NCBI RefSeq assembly: GCF_001436775.1
Contig: NZ_AYZC01000005.1
Span: forward strand, 1-53,886
Origin: Lactobacillus acetotolerans DSM 20749 = JCM 3825
GTDB lineage: Bacteria; Bacillota; Bacilli; Lactobacillales; Lactobacillaceae
Length of the DNA: 53,886 bases
Direction of reading: 5' to 3'
Part shown: positions 1-8,567 of the stretch, piece after piece
Numbering within the stretch: the stretch's first letter is position 1
Layout: the number at the start of each line of letters is the position of its first letter
Program-made: the position numbers and the translations under genes
The notes under the pieces: model-generated
The model's database searches: none
Told to the model about the DNA's origin: nothing
Seen by the model: the letters and a program-made list of their open reading frames with translations, nothing else

Positions 1-47
1 AACATTGGCTTCATGACCTATTTGAATCAGTGTTGCACTTAATTTGA
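1..47 (+). mobile_element. Possible 3' end of an IS30-family transposase and its inverted repeat (partial)
   Basis: One frame entering from the left edge stays open to TGA at 45-47 and ends in the residues VLHLI. The coding end overlaps a GTGTTGCACTTAATTTGA string. IS30-family elements of lactobacilli, as I recall them, often end with the transposase C-terminus written in the terminal inverted repeat with similar bases. Only 14 codons are visible, so this is a tentative call. Confidence 0.3.
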
Positions 48-80
48 TAATTCAGGGAAATTTTATTTTTAAATTATCAT

Positions 81-113
81 AAAGAAAAAAACCAGTTCAT
101 TTCAATGAACCGG
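81..113 (-). terminator. Rho-independent terminator for the short lysine-rich ORF
   Basis: On the minus strand an inverted repeat (CCGGTTCATT, loop GA, AATGAACTGG, with one G-U pair) is followed by TTTTTTCTTTAT. It lies 27 bases past the stop of the 42-codon gene at 140-268. The G-U pair only works on the minus strand, which fixes the orientation. Confidence 0.75.
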
Positions 114-139
114 CAAAAGTATTTTTATTCATTACTAAT

Positions 140-268
140 TTATTTTTTATCTTTGTTTTTCTTTTTATTCTTGTCTTTATTTCGAGCTGTCTTTTTTGGA
201 TCAGGTACAACAGCAAATTTATCAAGCTTTTTATCTAAATCGTCTTGTTTTTGAAAAGTTAGTCCCAT
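140..268 (-). CDS. Short lysine-rich hypothetical protein (42 aa)
   Basis: A 42-codon ORF starts with ATG at 268 and ends with TAA at 140-142. A purine-rich GGAAG ribosome binding site lies at the right distance upstream, and a strong terminator follows downstream. The product has an N-terminal half rich in D, L, K and Q, a central VVPDP, and a C-terminal third made almost only of Lys, Asn and Asp. No signal peptide or membrane segment is visible. The charge suggests nucleic acid or ribosome contact, but that is inference and no family is recognised. It is divergent from the membrane protein gene at 422. The combination of start, ribosome binding site, stop and terminator makes it likely to be a real gene. 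Confidence 0.6.
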   Translation of the reverse strand: MGLTFQKQDDLDKKLDKFAVVPDPKKTARNKDKNKKKNKDKK

Positions 269-354
269 ATTCACTCTTCCTTTCCTTTTCTTCAATTATA
301 TAAGAAATTTTGCTTTTCTACTAGTGTTTTCTTTTTTGCTTTTATATCGTATAT

Positions 355-383
355 TTGTCAATTAGTTTAAATTCTTTTATAAT
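355..383 (+). promoter_or_regulatory. Sigma-A promoter for the YczE-like gene
   Basis: TTGTCA at 355-360 and TATAAT at 378-383 are separated by 17 bases, close to consensus. The gene start at 422 is about 30 bases past the expected transcription start. Confidence 0.75.
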
Positions 384-421
384 GCGTATTATATTGTTAC
401 TTAAAGAAAGAAGAGAATAAT

Positions 422-1357
422 TTGCATAAACCCAAGTCATGGTCCAATTTATTATTAAAAACTTTAATGTCCTTTATTGGTATTACCATTTTATCAATCG
501 GGACGACTTTTCTTCGTGGTGGTAATGTTGGATTAGATCCTTTTACCGCTGTTAATACCGGTGTTTCAGATAAATTAGGAATAGGATTAGGAATTTACCA
601 ACTGACTGTCAATATTGTCCTTTTTATTTTTGTAATCTGGTTAGATAGGGGACAAATCGGAATCGGAACCATTTTAAATATGGTTTTGGTTGGATTCGAA
701 ATTCAGTGGTTTACTGGTATATATCATAATCTATTTGGTTATAAAACAAGTTTTCTAATAGTCGCAGCAGATACGATTATTGGTTTGCTATTGTTTACAT
801 TGGGATCATCATTATATATGGCACCTTCGCTTGGAGTGGCACCGTATGATGCAATTGCTCCAATTGTTTCTAAAAAAACTAAATTATCGTATAAAACCGC
901 TAGAGTAATTCAAGATATATTATTTATGATAGCAGCTGTTGTATTTACAGGACCTGTTGGTTTTGCCACAATTATCGTTGCCTTCTTTACGGGACCGTTA
1001 ATTTCTTGGTGGAATGAACATCTATCCGATCCAATTGTTGCAGTAATAGATGATGCTACCAAGCCTAAGGACGAAAGTAAACAAGCAACAGTTACCACAT
1101 TACTTTCACATTTAGGCAGAAGAACTTATCATACAGTTACCAATGCATTTGAAACGACCGGTACTTTAAGAAAAGATATTAAGACTTACTCAACTTCTGA
1201 ATTAAGGAGCCAATTAAAAATAGTTCGTAGGAATATGAGAAATTCCAGGGAAATGTATCAATCATTTGTCGAACAATATAACTTAATTGAAGGCGAACTT
1301 AAGAAACGAATTAATAAGGCTAATAAAAAGAAAAAAGTAACTGGTGTAGCAAAATAA
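422..1357 (+). CDS. YczE/YitT-like integral membrane protein with a charged C-terminal tail
   Basis: The first 200 residues or so form about five hydrophobic segments with glycine-rich motifs (GNVGLDPF near residue 35, LGVAPYDAI near 138) typical of the YczE/YyaS/YitT group of bacterial membrane proteins, whose transported substrate, if any, is unknown. From about residue 210 the protein changes to a hydrophilic, Lys/Arg-rich, probably helical tail of about 100 residues ending in KKKKK-type sequence, longer than in plain YczE proteins. The start is TTG at 422, placed by the AAGAAGAG ribosome binding site just upstream. It has its own promoter (355-383) and a likely terminator, so it appears monocistronic. 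Topology would put the tail in the cytoplasm. Family assignment is good, function unknown. Confidence 0.75.
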   Translation: MHKPKSWSNLLLKTLMSFIGITILSIGTTFLRGGNVGLDPFTAVNTGVSDKLGIGLGIYQLTVNIVLFIFVIWLDRGQIGIGTILNMVLVGFEIQWFTGIYHNLFGYKTSFLIVAADTIIGLLLFTLGSSLYMAPSLGVAPYDAIAPIVSKKTKLSYKTARVIQDILFMIAAVVFTGPVGFATIIVAFFTGPLISWWNEHLSDPIVAVIDDATKPKDESKQATVTTLLSHLGRRTYHTVTNAFETTGTLRKDIKTYSTSELRSQLKIVRRNMRNSREMYQSFVEQYNLIEGELKKRINKANKKKKVTGVAK

Positions 1358-1365
1358 AATAAATT

Positions 1366-1404
1366 GAACTAGCTTCAGAATGAATTTTTAGGCCAGTTTT
1401 TTTA
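1366..1404 (+). terminator. Probable terminator after the YczE-like gene
   Basis: An imperfect inverted repeat, AACTAGC at 1367-1373 against GCCAGTT at 1392-1398 with one mismatch, is followed directly by seven T's. An inner TTC/GAA pair shortens the loop. Confidence 0.55.
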
Positions 1405-1483
1405 TTAAATAAGTTGATTGAATTTTGTTAATCTTTCTAGTATTGTTAAACTAATTTAATGTATATGAAAGGGTAAATTAATT

Positions 1484-1807
1484 ATGGCAGATATTTTAGT
1501 AACTACTACCGAGCATATTCCTAATCAAAATTACGAAATTATTGGGGATGTCTATGGTGTGATCACTCAATCTCGGAATGCAATTTCAGATGCCGGGGCT
1601 AATTTTAAGAGCTTTGTCGGTGGTGAAATTAAAGGTTATACTAAAATGTTGAGACGTTCGCGTGATGAAGCAATTAATCGAATGAAAAAAGAAGCGGAAA
1701 AGATGGATGCCGATGCTGTTGTTATGATGCGGTTTGACAATGGTTCTATTGGGAAAGATATGCAGTCAGTTGTAGCTTATGGGACTGCCGTAAAATATAT
1801 TGATTAA
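1484..1807 (+). CDS. YbjQ/UPF0145 family protein
   Basis: This is a 107-residue protein of the YbjQ family (UPF0145, DUF74), small soluble proteins annotated as heavy-metal-binding and forming pentamers in solved structures. Visible family marks are the N-terminal [10 protein letters not shown], the GVITQSRN stretch near residue 27, the helix with SRDEAINRM near 60, and the [14 protein letters not shown] strand near 75. Length matches the family (about 105). It starts with ATG at 1484 after GAAAGGG and is followed within two bases by a strong bidirectional terminator. It stands alone between two terminators. The physiological role is not established for the family. Confidence 0.88.
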   Translation: MADILVTTTEHIPNQNYEIIGDVYGVITQSRNAISDAGANFKSFVGGEIKGYTKMLRRSRDEAINRMKKEAEKMDADAVVMMRFDNGSIGKDMQSVVAYGTAVKYID

Positions 1808-1808
1808 A

Positions 1809-1847
1809 AAAGCGGGAATTGGATAAAAATCTAATTCCTGCTTTTAA
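1809..1847. terminator. Bidirectional terminator between ybjQ-like gene and nucleoside hydrolase
   Basis: A 15-pair inverted repeat runs from AAGCGGGAATTGGAT (1810-1824) to ATCTAATTCCTGCTT (1829-1843). T-rich sequence follows on the plus strand (TTTTAATTT) and A-rich sequence precedes it, giving a U-tract on the minus strand. It can end both converging genes. Confidence 0.9.
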
Positions 1848-1859
1848 TTTCTTGAATAA

Positions 1860-2789
1860 TTATTTTGTTCTTTCAAGAATAGAATCCATTTTGTTAAAGA
1901 ATAAATTCTTATTAGCTCGAGTTACTAGTGTAATTTCACGTCCATTTTTATCTTCTTCGAATCGGCCGGCTGCTAATCCTTCAGTAAGTACCTTAGCTTT
2001 AACTCGGCGTGTTTCAACGATTTGCGGATAAAGTGCACTCATAGTTGTTAAAACATCCCATAAATATAATTGAGAATCTGGATTGGAGACAATTAAACTG
2101 TAACCCTGTCCAATTAAATCCATTGCAGGAAAGCGGCGTAAACTTGCCCAGTGCAACTTCAATTTATTGTTGAGTGGTAATTCTTCTGTACTTTCAAGGC
2201 CAACCATTTGAATATCAATATTTGATTCCAAAACCCGTTTAACGGCGTAGGGATCCCAGAAAGCATTCCATTCCTGGGTTCCGTCAGCGTTGACCATAAC
2301 AACGTTACCATGGCCGTCAAGTGATCCTCCCATCCAATATAATTTAGCAATTTTATTTTCAATACTTGGATCGGTATCTAATGCTCTTGCTAAATCGGTT
2401 AATGGTCCAGTCATCACTAAGATAACAGATTTATCAGCTTTTTTTAGTTTATCAATCATATCTAAATGGGCAGGTAATTTTGCCTGTGGTGTAGTAATTT
2501 TACCTGCTTCATTTAAGATGGGAAGAGAATTAAACGAATAAGCAGCTGTTCGCCATTCAGTAGGAAATTGATTAACGGCACGTGAAGTTGATTTTGCTAC
2601 TGTTAATTTATCATTACGCAAATTAAAACGATCTGTCATTTTACGGCAAGCTTCTACAGCTGGGTCGATATAACCATCGGCATCAATTGCACTTACACCT
2701 AATAATTTAATGTCCGGAGCTTGCAGTAGAAGCAGGTAGGAAACTAAATCATCGATATTACCATCATGGTTAAAATAGATTTCTTTCAT
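1860..2789 (-). CDS. Nucleoside hydrolase-family protein with altered catalytic residues
   Basis: The fold family is the inosine-uridine preferring nucleoside hydrolases, which cleave the N-glycosidic bond of ribonucleosides for purine and pyrimidine salvage. The N-terminus carries NHDGNIDD (residues 7-14), matching the DxDPGxDD calcium-binding motif but with Asn in place of the first Asp. VMTGPLTDLA near 125-134 gives the conserved Thr, and D245 the last metal ligand. The usual catalytic His just before that Asp (HD) is Trp here (W244-D245). The start is ATG at 2789, supported by AAAGG upstream. An upstream in-frame ATG at 2900 lies inside the terminator of the next gene and has no ribosome binding site. 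Length 309 is normal. It follows the GH1 gene in the same direction but behind a terminator. Confidence 0.85.
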   Translation of the reverse strand: MKEIYFNHDGNIDDLVSYLLLLQAPDIKLLGVSAIDADGYIDPAVEACRKMTDRFNLRNDKLTVAKSTSRAVNQFPTEWRTAAYSFNSLPILNEAGKITTPQAKLPAHLDMIDKLKKADKSVILVMTGPLTDLARALDTDPSIENKIAKLYWMGGSLDGHGNVVMVNADGTQEWNAFWDPYAVKRVLESNIDIQMVGLESTEELPLNNKLKLHWASLRRFPAMDLIGQGYSLIVSNPDSQLYLWDVLTTMSALYPQIVETRRVKAKVLTEGLAAGRFEEDKNGREITLVTRANKNLFFNKMDSILERTK

Positions 2790-2870
2790 AGATATACCTT
2801 TCACGAAAATAATATGTTTTATTTTATTGTAACAGTTAGATTTTAAAGTCGCTAAAAAAATATTTAATAA

Positions 2871-2908
2871 ATGAAAATAGAGATTATTAACTACCTGCAA
2901 TAATCTCT
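2871..2908 (-). terminator. Terminator after the GH1 gene
   Basis: AGAGATTATT at 2879-2888 pairs exactly with AATAATCTCT at 2899-2908. On the minus strand the stem is followed by ATTTTCATTT. It separates the kinase/GH1 pair from the nucleoside hydrolase. Confidence 0.65.
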
Positions 2909-2924
2909 ATTGTTACTTTTAAAA

Positions 2925-4460
<1,536 letters not shown>

Positions 4461-4472
4461 TTAATCTCTTTC

Positions 4473-5339
4473 TTAATTATATTCCTGTTCAAAATCAGCA
4501 ACAGCCCCACGTAAATTAGCATCGCTTTTCAGTCCACAAACAGCTAAATTAGGTTTAATTGTTGCCAAGTTACCCAAGGATTTACAAATTTTCTTAATTT
4601 CTTCATTAAGTAATGGTACTAACTTAGGATTGTTTGAAATTCCACCACCAAGAATAATTTTTTCTGGGTCAAAGCTATGTTGTACGTTAAAAATTGCAAT
4701 TGCAAGGGCATGAAGCAGAGTTTCTCTTTCTTCTTTGGCAATTTTATCTCCTTGATCAGCTAATTCAAAAACGGTTTTACCGTCTATAGATTTACCGGTA
4801 CGATTATTGTATCGTTTTGCCATCGCCACTGGGGAAGCAATGGTGCTCAATTGTTTATTATCCACCATCATATAACCAAATTCCCCGCCATAAAGGTGAG
4901 CACCGTGCCAAATTCTTTGATTAATAATTAAAGCCCCACCGATCCCAGTTCCAATTACAAAGAAAGCCATACTATTGCATCCTTTACCATTGCCAGCTGC
5001 TAATTCTCCGAGAGCAGCAGAGTTGGCATCATTTTCAATGCTAACTGGAAGAGCAAAAAGCTTTTCTAATTCATTAACAATTTTAAAGTTATGAATATAT
5101 GGAAGAGCACTAGATCCACCAATAATTCCGGTCTTTTTGTCAACAGCACCGGGAGAAGAAATTGCTACACCAGAAATTTTATGCTTCTTTTTAATTTTAT
5201 TTACCTCTTCAGTTAATATTTTATAAAAACAATTTAAATTTTCAGGTGTTTTAACAGCATGTTTATTTTTAAGTTGATTATTTGTCCAAGTTGCAACTTT
5301 AATAGTAGTTCCGCCAATATCAAATACGGCTAATTCCAT
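4473..5339 (-). CDS. ROK-family sugar kinase, possible beta-glucoside kinase
   Basis: A 288-residue ROK-fold kinase. The N-terminal phosphate loop DIGGTTIKV (residues 7-15), the catalytic Asp D104 in ENDANSAALGE, and the GTGIGGALI phosphate-binding turn (130-138) are all present. The ROK zinc motif (CxCGxxGC) is missing, and the usual GEFGH reads GEFGY. ROK proteins of this zinc-free kind next to a phospho-beta-glucosidase are often annotated as beta-glucoside kinase (BglK), which phosphorylates cellobiose or gentiobiose with ATP inside the cell. Glucokinase or another hexokinase is an alternative. There is no N-terminal DNA-binding domain, so it is not a NagC/Xyl repressor. It is first in a probable two-gene operon with the GH1 enzyme, with a cre-like site 54 bases upstream. 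Confidence 0.85.
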   Translation of the reverse strand: MELAVFDIGGTTIKVATWTNNQLKNKHAVKTPENLNCFYKILTEEVNKIKKKHKISGVAISSPGAVDKKTGIIGGSSALPYIHNFKIVNELEKLFALPVSIENDANSAALGELAAGNGKGCNSMAFFVIGTGIGGALIINQRIWHGAHLYGGEFGYMMVDNKQLSTIASPVAMAKRYNNRTGKSIDGKTVFELADQGDKIAKEERETLLHALAIAIFNVQHSFDPEKIILGGGISNNPKLVPLLNEEIKKICKSLGNLATIKPNLAVCGLKSDANLRGAVADFEQEYN

Positions 5340-5392
5340 TTTAAAATCTCCATTATAAAATTTATCTTAACAAAATTAATCATAAGTATATA

Positions 5393-5406
5393 TGAAAATG
5401 CTGTCA
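5393..5406. promoter_or_regulatory. Candidate cre (CcpA) site upstream of the ROK/GH1 operon
   Basis: TGAAAATGCTGTCA matches the cre consensus TGWAANCGNTNWCA with one mismatch (T in place of the core C). It lies 54 bases from the kinase start in the divergent region with coaBC. Its place fits carbon catabolite repression of beta-glucoside use. Confidence 0.45.
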
Positions 5407-5539
5407 ATGAAGAACAGATTGTAATTATTATGCTAGTTTTAATATTATCCATTAATACGCTAGCTTATAATAAGTGATGTAAATTAAAAATGCTAACTTT
5501 AAATAATCAATCTATTGATTATTTTTACAGGAGAAGAAA

Positions 5540-6733
5540 ATGAAAATTACAGTGTATTTAACAGGTGGAATAGCTTGTTACAAAGCAGTTGAAGTAGTAA
5601 GGGGATTGGAAAAGGCCGGACACAAAGTGCGGATTGTTATGACGAAAAATGCAGAAAAATTCGTCGGTTCTGTGACTTTGGCTTCTTTAACTAAATATCC
5701 AGTTTTAGATGATTTATGGACAAAGAAAAATCAGGCGAGTATCCCGCATGTTCACTTAGCACAGTGGACGGAATTAGCAGTAGTTGTGCCAGCTACGGCT
5801 AGTTTTATTGCTAAAATAGCAAACGGATTTGCTGACGAAGCTGCTACTACGACTTTTTTAGCTACTTCTGCCCCTAAGTTAATTATTCCAGCGATGAATG
5901 ATCAGATGTGGAATAATCCAGCTACACAGCGTAATTTAAGCAAACTTAAACTTGATGGCATAAAGATAATGGAACCAGCTGTAGGAGTGTTAGCTGAGGG
6001 TTATTCTGCTAAAGGCCGTATGCCTGAACTTAAAAATATTTTGCTTTGGATTGGTAAACAAATAAGACGAGCAAAAAAATTAGCGAACAAAAAGATAATT
6101 GTAACTGCAGGTGGAACTTTAGAAGCAATTGATCCTGTTCGTTTTATTGGTAATCGTTCAAGTGGCAAAATGGGGATTGCGATTGCGAAAGCCGCTGCAA
6201 ATTTAGGTGCTAATGTTACTTTGATTTATGCTAATATCACTGTTTCTTTACCTCACGATCCTTTAATTAAAAATGTTCACGTTGAAAGTACTGAAGATAT
6301 GCTAAATATAGTTGAAAAATATTTTGTTGATTGTAATGCTTTAATAATGGTTGCGGCTGTTGCTGATTGGCGGGTTAAACGAATAGCTGACCACAAATTA
6401 AAGAAAAATGCTAACCAAGATACGTTAAATTTATCTTTAATTAAAACGCCAGATATTCTGAAAACAGTATCTAAGCAAAAGGGAAAAGATCAAATAATTA
6501 TGGGTTTTGCTGCAGAGACCAACGAACTTTTAAAGAATGCCAGTAAAAAACTCCAAGAAAAAGATGCAGATTATATTATTGCTAATGATGTAAGTCAAAA
6601 TGTTTTTGGTAATGATCAGGATCAAGTTACAATTTTAAGTAGACATAACACACCGAAAAAATTGAAGAAAATGAGCAAAAATGAAGTAGCTAAATATTTA
6701 GTAAATATCATTGTTCAAGAATTTGATAAATAA
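5540..6733 (+). CDS. coaBC: Bifunctional phosphopantothenoylcysteine decarboxylase / phosphopantothenate-cysteine ligase
   Basis: CoaBC joins cysteine to 4'-phosphopantothenate and decarboxylates the product, two steps of coenzyme A synthesis. The N-terminal flavoprotein (CoaC) half shows TGGIACYKA (residues 8-16), the catalytic His in HVHLAQW near residue 75, and PAMNDQMW near 117. The CoaB half begins near 180 with TAGGTLEAIDPVRFI and NRSSGKMG, and has the AAVADW motif near 275. Length 397 is normal. The ATG at 5540 follows GGAGAAG. A TATAAT box lies at 5466-5471, but no convincing -35 was found. The following HAD phosphatase starts 36 bases downstream. Confidence 0.95.
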   Translation: MKITVYLTGGIACYKAVEVVRGLEKAGHKVRIVMTKNAEKFVGSVTLASLTKYPVLDDLWTKKNQASIPHVHLAQWTELAVVVPATASFIAKIANGFADEAATTTFLATSAPKLIIPAMNDQMWNNPATQRNLSKLKLDGIKIMEPAVGVLAEGYSAKGRMPELKNILLWIGKQIRRAKKLANKKIIVTAGGTLEAIDPVRFIGNRSSGKMGIAIAKAAANLGANVTLIYANITVSLPHDPLIKNVHVESTEDMLNIVEKYFVDCNALIMVAAVADWRVKRIADHKLKKNANQDTLNLSLIKTPDILKTVSKQKGKDQIIMGFAAETNELLKNASKKLQEKDADYIIANDVSQNVFGNDQDQVTILSRHNTPKKLKKMSKNEVAKYLVNIIVQEFDK

Positions 6734-6769
6734 TTGACTGTAAATTATGTTTTAAAGATAGGGAGAAAA

Positions 6770-7579
6770 ATGCCAGATATAAAATTAATTGCAATCGATA
6801 TTGATGGGACACTTGTTAATTCTAAGAAAGAAATTACCCCCGCAGTTAAGAAATCAGTTTTGACTGCTCAAAGTAAGGGGAAAAAGATTGTTATTTGTAC
6901 AGGAAGACCACTCTCAGGTGCACAACGATATTTAGATGAACTTGGTCTTAATAAGCAGAATGATCAATTTATAGTAAGTTTTAATGGTGCCGTAGTTGAA
7001 TCTACTAGTGGGAATGTTATTTTTAAAAAAGGACTTGGCTATCAAGAATATATTGATTTGGAAGCAATTGCGCGAAAATTAAAGTTACACTTTCATGCAG
7101 TTAGTTTAGATCGGTTATATACTGCTAATAGAGATATAGGTCACTATACTATTTATAACTCTAGAATTGTTAAGTTAGAAGTATCATATAGAACGCAAGA
7201 AGAGATGCGTCATATACCTATTATTAAATGTATGTATATTGATGATCCAGATTATTTAAATAGTAAGATTACTAGTTCACTTTTTGATTCTGTTAAAGAT
7301 CGTGTTACTTTATCGAAAACAGAACCCTTTTACTTTGAAGCAACTGCAAAAAATATTGATAAGGGAACGGGATTAAAAATTTTGTGTGATCATTTAAATA
7401 TTAATCCAGAAAACGTGATGGCTTTAGGTGATCAAGCTAATGACATGCCCATGCTTGATTATGCAGGATTAGGTGTTGCGATGGGCAATGCAGTGGAAGT
7501 AACCAAGAAAAATGCTGATAAAGTAACAACTGATTGTGATCATGATGGTGTTGCTGTAGCTATTAATAAGTTTTTATAA
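6770..7579 (+). CDS. Cof-type HAD-superfamily phosphatase
   Basis: A 269-residue HAD hydrolase of the Cof/YidA (IIB) type, which remove phosphate from small sugar or cofactor phosphates. Motif I is DIDGT (D10 nucleophile, D12 acid/base), motif II is the Thr in ICTGRP near residue 45, and motifs III/IV are a Lys near 190 and GDQANDMPML near 220. The large cap domain lies between. The start is taken at ATG 6770, eight bases after GGGAG. A longer reading from 6734 has no binding site. It follows coaBC and is 13 bases ahead of the amidohydrolase with AGGAGG between, so it may start or belong to a four-gene transcript. The substrate is unknown. Confidence 0.9.
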   Translation: MPDIKLIAIDIDGTLVNSKKEITPAVKKSVLTAQSKGKKIVICTGRPLSGAQRYLDELGLNKQNDQFIVSFNGAVVESTSGNVIFKKGLGYQEYIDLEAIARKLKLHFHAVSLDRLYTANRDIGHYTIYNSRIVKLEVSYRTQEEMRHIPIIKCMYIDDPDYLNSKITSSLFDSVKDRVTLSKTEPFYFEATAKNIDKGTGLKILCDHLNINPENVMALGDQANDMPMLDYAGLGVAMGNAVEVTKKNADKVTTDCDHDGVAVAINKFL

Positions 7580-7592
7580 GGAGGATTTTAGT

Positions 7593-8561
7593 GTGAAAAG
7601 AATAGATGCCCATTTACATTTGGTTCGTAATTTAGCCGGATATAATGCTAAAGGCAGGATTAATGCCTTAGGCGATGGTAAAGTTGTTTGGGATAATGGC
7701 ATGCATACGCAACTTTTTCCAAAAGGTTGGGGTAATGATAATTTTTTGATTGATTCGGCCTTGAAAGTTATGGACAATGAAGGTATTGGTAAAGCCGTTT
7801 TATTGCAAGGCAGTCTATATGGCTTTCAAAATTATTATTCATATCAAGTTGCTAAGAAATACCCTGATCGTTTCATTCCTGCTTTTTCAGTGGATCCTTA
7901 TGCTAACGATGCTTTGAAGATAGTTCATCGTTATGTGGATCAATTAGGATTTCGTGCTGCCAAATTAGAAATTAGTCAAGGTGGCGGCTTAATGGGATAT
8001 CATTCTGCTTTTCGCCTGGATCTTGAGCCAAAATGGAGTAAAATTTTTCATTACTTAGCTGATTTCCCCGGGTTCGTCATTACAGTAGATTACGGTGATT
8101 ACAGCCAGAAATCATATCAGCCTGAAGCAATTGATCATTTAGCAGCAATGTACCCCTATTTAGATTTTGTGGTTTGCCATTTGTCTTTTCCAAATGCAGA
8201 TCATTTGAAGCGCTTAGCGAATGCTTTAAGCCAGTTTGCTCCACATAAAAATATATACTGTGATCTTTCGGCAATCCAGGATATTGAGAAAGAGCAGGGA
8301 ACGGGTGCGTATCCATTTCCTCGTTGTCAAATTGATGTTCAATTAGCAAAAGATATTTTAGGAGCCAAAAGATTAATGTGGGGTAGTGATGCACCGTGGT
8401 CAGCAACCTTTAATTCTTATCATAATTTAGTATCTTGGCTTGGTGTTAGCGGTATTTTTAATGAAAAAGAATTAGAAGATGTGATGGGAAATAATGCTGA
8501 ACGAATCTACTTTAAGAAAAATAATGTTTTAGCTTTAAAAAATAGTAGTGAAAAGGAGTAG
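7593..8561 (+). CDS. Amidohydrolase 2 (TIM-barrel metal-dependent hydrolase) family protein
   Basis: A 322-residue protein of the amidohydrolase-2 group (COG2159-like, which contains decarboxylases such as ACMSD as well as hydrolases). DAHLHL at residues 5-10 gives the HxH metal pair, VVCHLSF near 190 a further His, and WGSDAPW near 266 the catalytic or metal Asp. The start is GTG at 7593 with AGGAGG nine bases upstream. It is tightly packed between the HAD phosphatase and a 2-hydroxyacid dehydrogenase (6-base gap), suggesting one pathway. No substrate can be named. Hydrolysis or decarboxylation of a ring or acid compound is possible. No signal peptide, so cytoplasmic. Confidence 0.82.
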   Translation: MKRIDAHLHLVRNLAGYNAKGRINALGDGKVVWDNGMHTQLFPKGWGNDNFLIDSALKVMDNEGIGKAVLLQGSLYGFQNYYSYQVAKKYPDRFIPAFSVDPYANDALKIVHRYVDQLGFRAAKLEISQGGGLMGYHSAFRLDLEPKWSKIFHYLADFPGFVITVDYGDYSQKSYQPEAIDHLAAMYPYLDFVVCHLSFPNADHLKRLANALSQFAPHKNIYCDLSAIQDIEKEQGTGAYPFPRCQIDVQLAKDILGAKRLMWGSDAPWSATFNSYHNLVSWLGVSGIFNEKELEDVMGNNAERIYFKKNNVLALKNSSEKE

Positions 8562-8567
8562 GTTAAA

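Noticed and set aside
1-60. Minus-strand frame reading away from the left edge
   Set aside because: No ATG, GTG or TTG start with a binding site is seen, and it overlaps the likely IS end.
2790-2900. Longer start for the nucleoside hydrolase at 2900
   Set aside because: The extra 37 residues run through the terminator hairpin of the GH1 gene. The ATG at 2789 has a proper binding site and matches the family N-terminus.
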